Shown here one piece after another: positions 61,274 to 64,000 of a DNA stretch of 64,000 nt (position 1 is its first letter; each line of letters begins with the position of its first letter). The translations under genes were made by a program, and so were the position numbers. The notes beneath the pieces were generated by a model. It was not told where the DNA came from. It saw only the letters and a program-made list of their open reading frames with translations, and searched no databases. This DNA is from an uncultured Clostridia bacterium (GTDB lineage Bacteria > Bacillota > Clostridia > Oscillospirales > Acutalibacteraceae). The stretch spans positions 16,917-80,916 of the forward strand of contig CALFTN010000051.1 in the NCBI GenBank assembly GCA_937916395.1, given 5' to 3'.

Positions 61274-62539
61274 ATGTCTTTTCCATTATATACAACTACA
61301 AAATCAGACGAATGGTATGAGAGAGCTTCAAAAGTCATTCCGTCAGGCGTTTATGGGCATTTAGGTCCTGCAGAGGGTCAGTTTATTCCTGTTAACAGAT
61401 GGCCACGTTTTTCAGAAAAAGCTAAAGGTACTTACTTCTGGGATGTCGACGGCAACCAGTATATTGACTATATGTGTGCTTATGGTCCTAACATTTTAGG
61501 CTATTGCGATGAAGATGTTGACAATGCTGCTATTGAGCAAATTAAAAAAGGCAACTGTGTTTCATCACCAGACAAAATTATGGTTGAATGTGCTGAGCTT
61601 TTAGTTGATACAGTAAACACAGCAGACTGGGCATTTTTTGCTAAAAATGGTAATGATGCTACACAAGGTGCTATTTTAACTGCACGTGCTTACACCCACA
61701 GAAAGAAACTCATTTTCTTCAATGGCTTCTATCACGGTGTTTCACCAATGGTGCAGAAAATTGACTATCCTGGTGTTACCCCTGAAGATGTTGCAAACAA
61801 CTTATATTGCAAGTGGGATGACATTGAAGGTCTAAAAAAGACTTTAGAAGAAAATGATGGCGAGGTTGCTGCCATTATTGCTCAGCCTTATAACCACGGC
61901 AACTTCTTCGACAATGCGTTCCCTGTTGATGGCTTCTGGCAAGAAGTAAGAAAGCTTTGCACAGAAAAGGATATTGTTCTTATTATTGACGATGTTCGTG
62001 CTGGCTTCCGTCTTGACCTTGCTGGCTCTGACCATTTCTTCGGCTTTGAGGCTGACATCATCTGTTTCTGTAAAGCACTTGCAAACGGCTATAATATGTC
62101 TGCTTTTTGTGGTAAAGAATTTTTAAGAAGTGCAGCTTCTTCACTTTCATATACAGGCTCTTACTGGATGAGTGCAGTTCCATTTGCTGCTTGTATTGCT
62201 TGTATTAATAAATTGAAAGCAATAAATGCACCAAAGCTTTTTAACGACCTTGGAACAGAGCTTTTAGACGGTCTTAAAAAAGCAGGTGAAGAAAATGGTT
62301 TTGACCTCGTTACATCTGGTCCACCAGCACTTTTCTACTTAAGAATTGCTAACGATGACTCTATGCTTCTTCATCAGGACTGGATTGCAGAATGTGTAAA
62401 CCGTGGTGTTTTCTTTGCATCTCACCACAATCACTTTATTAACGCTGCATTAACTCACGAGGATATTAACAGAACTATTGAAATTGCAGACGAAGCATTT
62501 AAAGTAGTTAAAAATAATCATCCTGAGCTTTTTAAATAA
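61274..62539 (+). CDS. Class III PLP-dependent aminotransferase, second of two
   Basis: 421 residues, fold type I. Visible are the NGNDATQGAILTARAYT phosphate-binding helix, the FYHGVSPM loop, LIIDDVRAGFRLDLAGS with the PLP aspartate and the Schiff-base Lys in IICFCKALANGYNMSAFCG. It resembles GSA-aminomutase-like aminotransferases but is not close to the first copy in the window, so these are two different enzymes rather than a recent duplication. It stands between the SCP2-like gene and the transketolase subunits in one operon. The amino donor and acceptor are unknown. Confidence 0.85.
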   Translation: MSFPLYTTTKSDEWYERASKVIPSGVYGHLGPAEGQFIPVNRWPRFSEKAKGTYFWDVDGNQYIDYMCAYGPNILGYCDEDVDNAAIEQIKKGNCVSSPDKIMVECAELLVDTVNTADWAFFAKNGNDATQGAILTARAYTHRKKLIFFNGFYHGVSPMVQKIDYPGVTPEDVANNLYCKWDDIEGLKKTLEENDGEVAAIIAQPYNHGNFFDNAFPVDGFWQEVRKLCTEKDIVLIIDDVRAGFRLDLAGSDHFFGFEADIICFCKALANGYNMSAFCGKEFLRSAASSLSYTGSYWMSAVPFAACIACINKLKAINAPKLFNDLGTELLDGLKKAGEENGFDLVTSGPPALFYLRIANDDSMLLHQDWIAECVNRGVFFASHHNHFINAALTHEDINRTIEIADEAFKVVKNNHPELFK

Positions 62540-62581
62540 AAATTATTAAAGATTAAAATATATTAATGGGAGGTAATTCTT

Positions 62582-63454
62582 ATGGCATTAACAAAACAAG
62601 AGTGGCTCGCTCTTGAAAAAAAAGCCCACGAGCTTCGTAATCTCTGCCTTGATACTACATACTGGGCAGGTAGCGGTCATATTGGTGGTGGTATGAGTGC
62701 TATGGACATTATGACAGTTTGCTACCACAAATATATGAATTTGAAGGTAGAAGACCCTGATTGGGAAGACCGTGACAGATTTATTTTAAGTAAAGGTCAC
62801 GCAGGTATTGCTTATGCACCTGTTCTTTGCGATTTTGGTTTTAATGACAAAGAAATGCTTAAAACATTTAACCTTTCAGGTTCAAAAATGGGTATTCACC
62901 TTGACGCTAACAAGGTTCGTGGTGTTGACGCTTCTACAGGTTCTCTCGGTCACGGACTTTCAATAGGCGTTGGTACTGCTCTTGCAGCACGTCTTTTAAA
63001 GAAAGATTACAAAACATTCGTAGTTCTCGGCGATGGTGAATTAGACGAAGGCTCAAACTGGGAAGCAGCCATGTCTGCCGCTCACTACAAGCTCACAAAT
63101 CTTATTACATTTGTTGATCGTAACCACAATATGATTGACGGTCCTACAGAAGAGGTTATGGCTCTTGAGCCACTTGCTGACAAATGGGAAGCTTTCGGCT
63201 TTATTGTTAAAAAGATTGACGGTAATAACATTAAAGAGCTTTGTGATGCTATTGACTTCGCATACAACAATGATACTGACAAACCGGTCTTAATTCTTTG
63301 CGATACAGTTAAGGGCTGCGGTATCGACTTTATTGAAGGCGATTTCAGATGGCACTACGGTGCATTTGATACCGAAAAATATGAAAATGGTAAAAAATCT
63401 CTTGAAGAGTTTTATAAAAAACGTGTAGAACGTGCTGAAAAGGAGGGCGAATAA
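62582..63454 (+). CDS. Transketolase N-terminal subunit (TPP-binding half)
   Basis: 290-residue split transketolase half that binds thiamine diphosphate. The motif GDGELDEGSNWEAAMSAA (about residues 150-167) is the TPP motif GDGx(n)N; histidines in GSGHIGGGMSAMDI and SKGHAG near the N-terminus contact the cofactor, and FRWHYGAF lies near the C-terminus. GGGAGG precedes the ATG. The partner subunit starts one base after its stop, as for split transketolases in many Firmicutes. Such pairs may act in the pentose phosphate pathway or on unusual ketoses such as sulfo-sugars or apulose. Confidence 0.92.
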   Translation: MALTKQEWLALEKKAHELRNLCLDTTYWAGSGHIGGGMSAMDIMTVCYHKYMNLKVEDPDWEDRDRFILSKGHAGIAYAPVLCDFGFNDKEMLKTFNLSGSKMGIHLDANKVRGVDASTGSLGHGLSIGVGTALAARLLKKDYKTFVVLGDGELDEGSNWEAAMSAAHYKLTNLITFVDRNHNMIDGPTEEVMALEPLADKWEAFGFIVKKIDGNNIKELCDAIDFAYNNDTDKPVLILCDTVKGCGIDFIEGDFRWHYGAFDTEKYENGKKSLEEFYKKRVERAEKEGE

Positions 63455-63455
63455 T

Positions 63456-64000
63456 ATGGCTGGTGGTTTATCTTATACAGCAGAACAATCAACATCTCTC
63501 TCAACTGCTGAAATTTATGGTCAGGCTCTTGTTGAATTGGCAGAAGCACACCCTGAGGTTGTCGCTTTAACAGCTGACCTTGCAAAATCAACTAAAATCG
63601 GTGATTTCCAGAAGAAATTCCCAGACAGATTCTTTAACGTAGGTATTGCAGAGCAAAATATGTTTGGTATTGCTGCAGGTATGGCAAAGGCTGGTCTTGT
63701 TCCATTCCTTTCAACATTCTCACAATTCGCATCATTCCGTTCAGCAGACCAGCTTCACACAGACCTTTGCTACCAGAATGTAAATGCAAAAGTTATTGCT
63801 ACACACTCAGGTACTTCTTTTGGTCAGGCTGGTTCTACTCACCACGCTATCTGCGATTTAGCTTTAACACGTTCAATTCCAAATCTTACTGTTATCTGCC
63901 CTGCAGATGGTTATGAAACATATAACGCTGTTATGGCTGCTTACAACACACCAGGTCCTTTCTATATCAGAATTAACCGTGGCTTTGACCGTGTTCTTTA
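63456..64000 (+). CDS. Transketolase C-terminal subunit, 5' part
   Basis: The first 181 codons are in the window; the gene continues past base 64000. The product shows the pyrimidine-binding half: ALTADLAKSTKIGDFQKKFP, then RFFNVGIAEQNMFGIAAGMA with the Glu that activates the TPP aminopyrimidine, and THSGTSFGQAGSTHHAICDL. AGGAGGG stands before the ATG. It pairs with the preceding subunit. The Rossmann-like third domain is outside the window. Confidence 0.9.
   Translation, partial: MAGGLSYTAEQSTSLSTAEIYGQALVELAEAHPEVVALTADLAKSTKIGDFQKKFPDRFFNVGIAEQNMFGIAAGMAKAGLVPFLSTFSQFASFRSADQLHTDLCYQNVNAKVIATHSGTSFGQAGSTHHAICDLALTRSIPNLTVICPADGYETYNAVMAAYNTPGPFYIRINRGFDRVL

Noticed and set aside
61274..62539. 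Glutamate-1-semialdehyde aminomutase HemL
   Set aside because: The fold fits but no tetrapyrrole gene is nearby and the context with transketolase suggests another substrate.

Overview
The window looks like a chromosomal segment of an anaerobic, low-GC Firmicute, most likely a gut-type clostridium in or near the Ruminococcaceae/Oscillospiraceae. The evidence is AT-rich DNA, sigma-A promoters of the TTGACA/TATAAT type with strong Shine-Dalgarno sites, TTG and GTG starts, a perfect CIRCE operator, pyruvate formate-lyase, the [FeFe]-hydrogenase maturases, and the paired GlgC/GlgD glycogen genes. It is mostly core metabolism, with a few accessory patches.

Layout. 1-1.3 kb: start of potB and potA (polyamine import, minus). 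1.4-4.2 kb: two methyltransferases, a tiny membrane protein and a UPF0145 protein. 4.2-6.4 kb (minus): luxS, tadA and a CPBP membrane protease with an Asn/Gln-rich tail. 6.5-8.8 kb: zapA-dut-mnmE. 9-14.7 kb (minus): noc, rsmG, a GH31 alpha-glucosidase, an amidohydrolase and a histidine phosphatase, with a divergent XRE regulator. 15.4-21.7 kb (minus): the glycogen operon glgB-glgC-glgD-(zinc-ribbon membrane protein)-glgA. 22-26.3 kb: MarR regulator and a heterodimeric-type ABC exporter. 26.4-30 kb: O-antigen-ligase-like protein, lexA, a polysaccharide deacetylase and shikimate kinase. 30.1-33.2 kb: pflB-pflA. 33.2-36.0 kb: a small islet bounded by an intact tRNA-Pro(TGG) and a displaced copy of that tRNA's 3' end. 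36-40.2 kb (minus): ddl, a YwiB-like gene, argS and a membrane protein. 40.3-45.5 kb: deoC, a duplicated membrane protein, a sialidase-fold protein, a probably frameshifted membrane protein, and a DUF2442/DUF4160 pair. 45.7-47.7 kb: groES-groEL. 48-49.4 kb: a MATE transporter (minus). 49.4-53.6 kb: TM1266-like regulator, hydE, hydG, hydF. 53.6-57.1 kb: a large secreted fibronectin-III repeat protein. 57.4-64 kb: two divergent units, one with a tandem class II aldolase and a class III aminotransferase, the other with a double SCP2-like protein, a second class III aminotransferase and a split transketolase that runs off the end.

How the genes work together. Glycogen synthesis is complete in one operon. 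Pfl with its activase, and the hydrogenase maturases, point to mixed-acid, H2-producing fermentation; the hydrogenase itself is not in the window. SOS control (lexA with a putative operator) and heat-shock control (CIRCE) can be read from the DNA. The most interesting unexplained parts are the divergent aldolase/aminotransferase/SCP2/transketolase cluster, which may encode an undescribed carbonyl-amine or sugar pathway, and the tRNA-Pro islet carrying a trypsin-like protease and an unknown protein. No CRISPR array, rRNA operon, intact insertion sequence or integrase was found.
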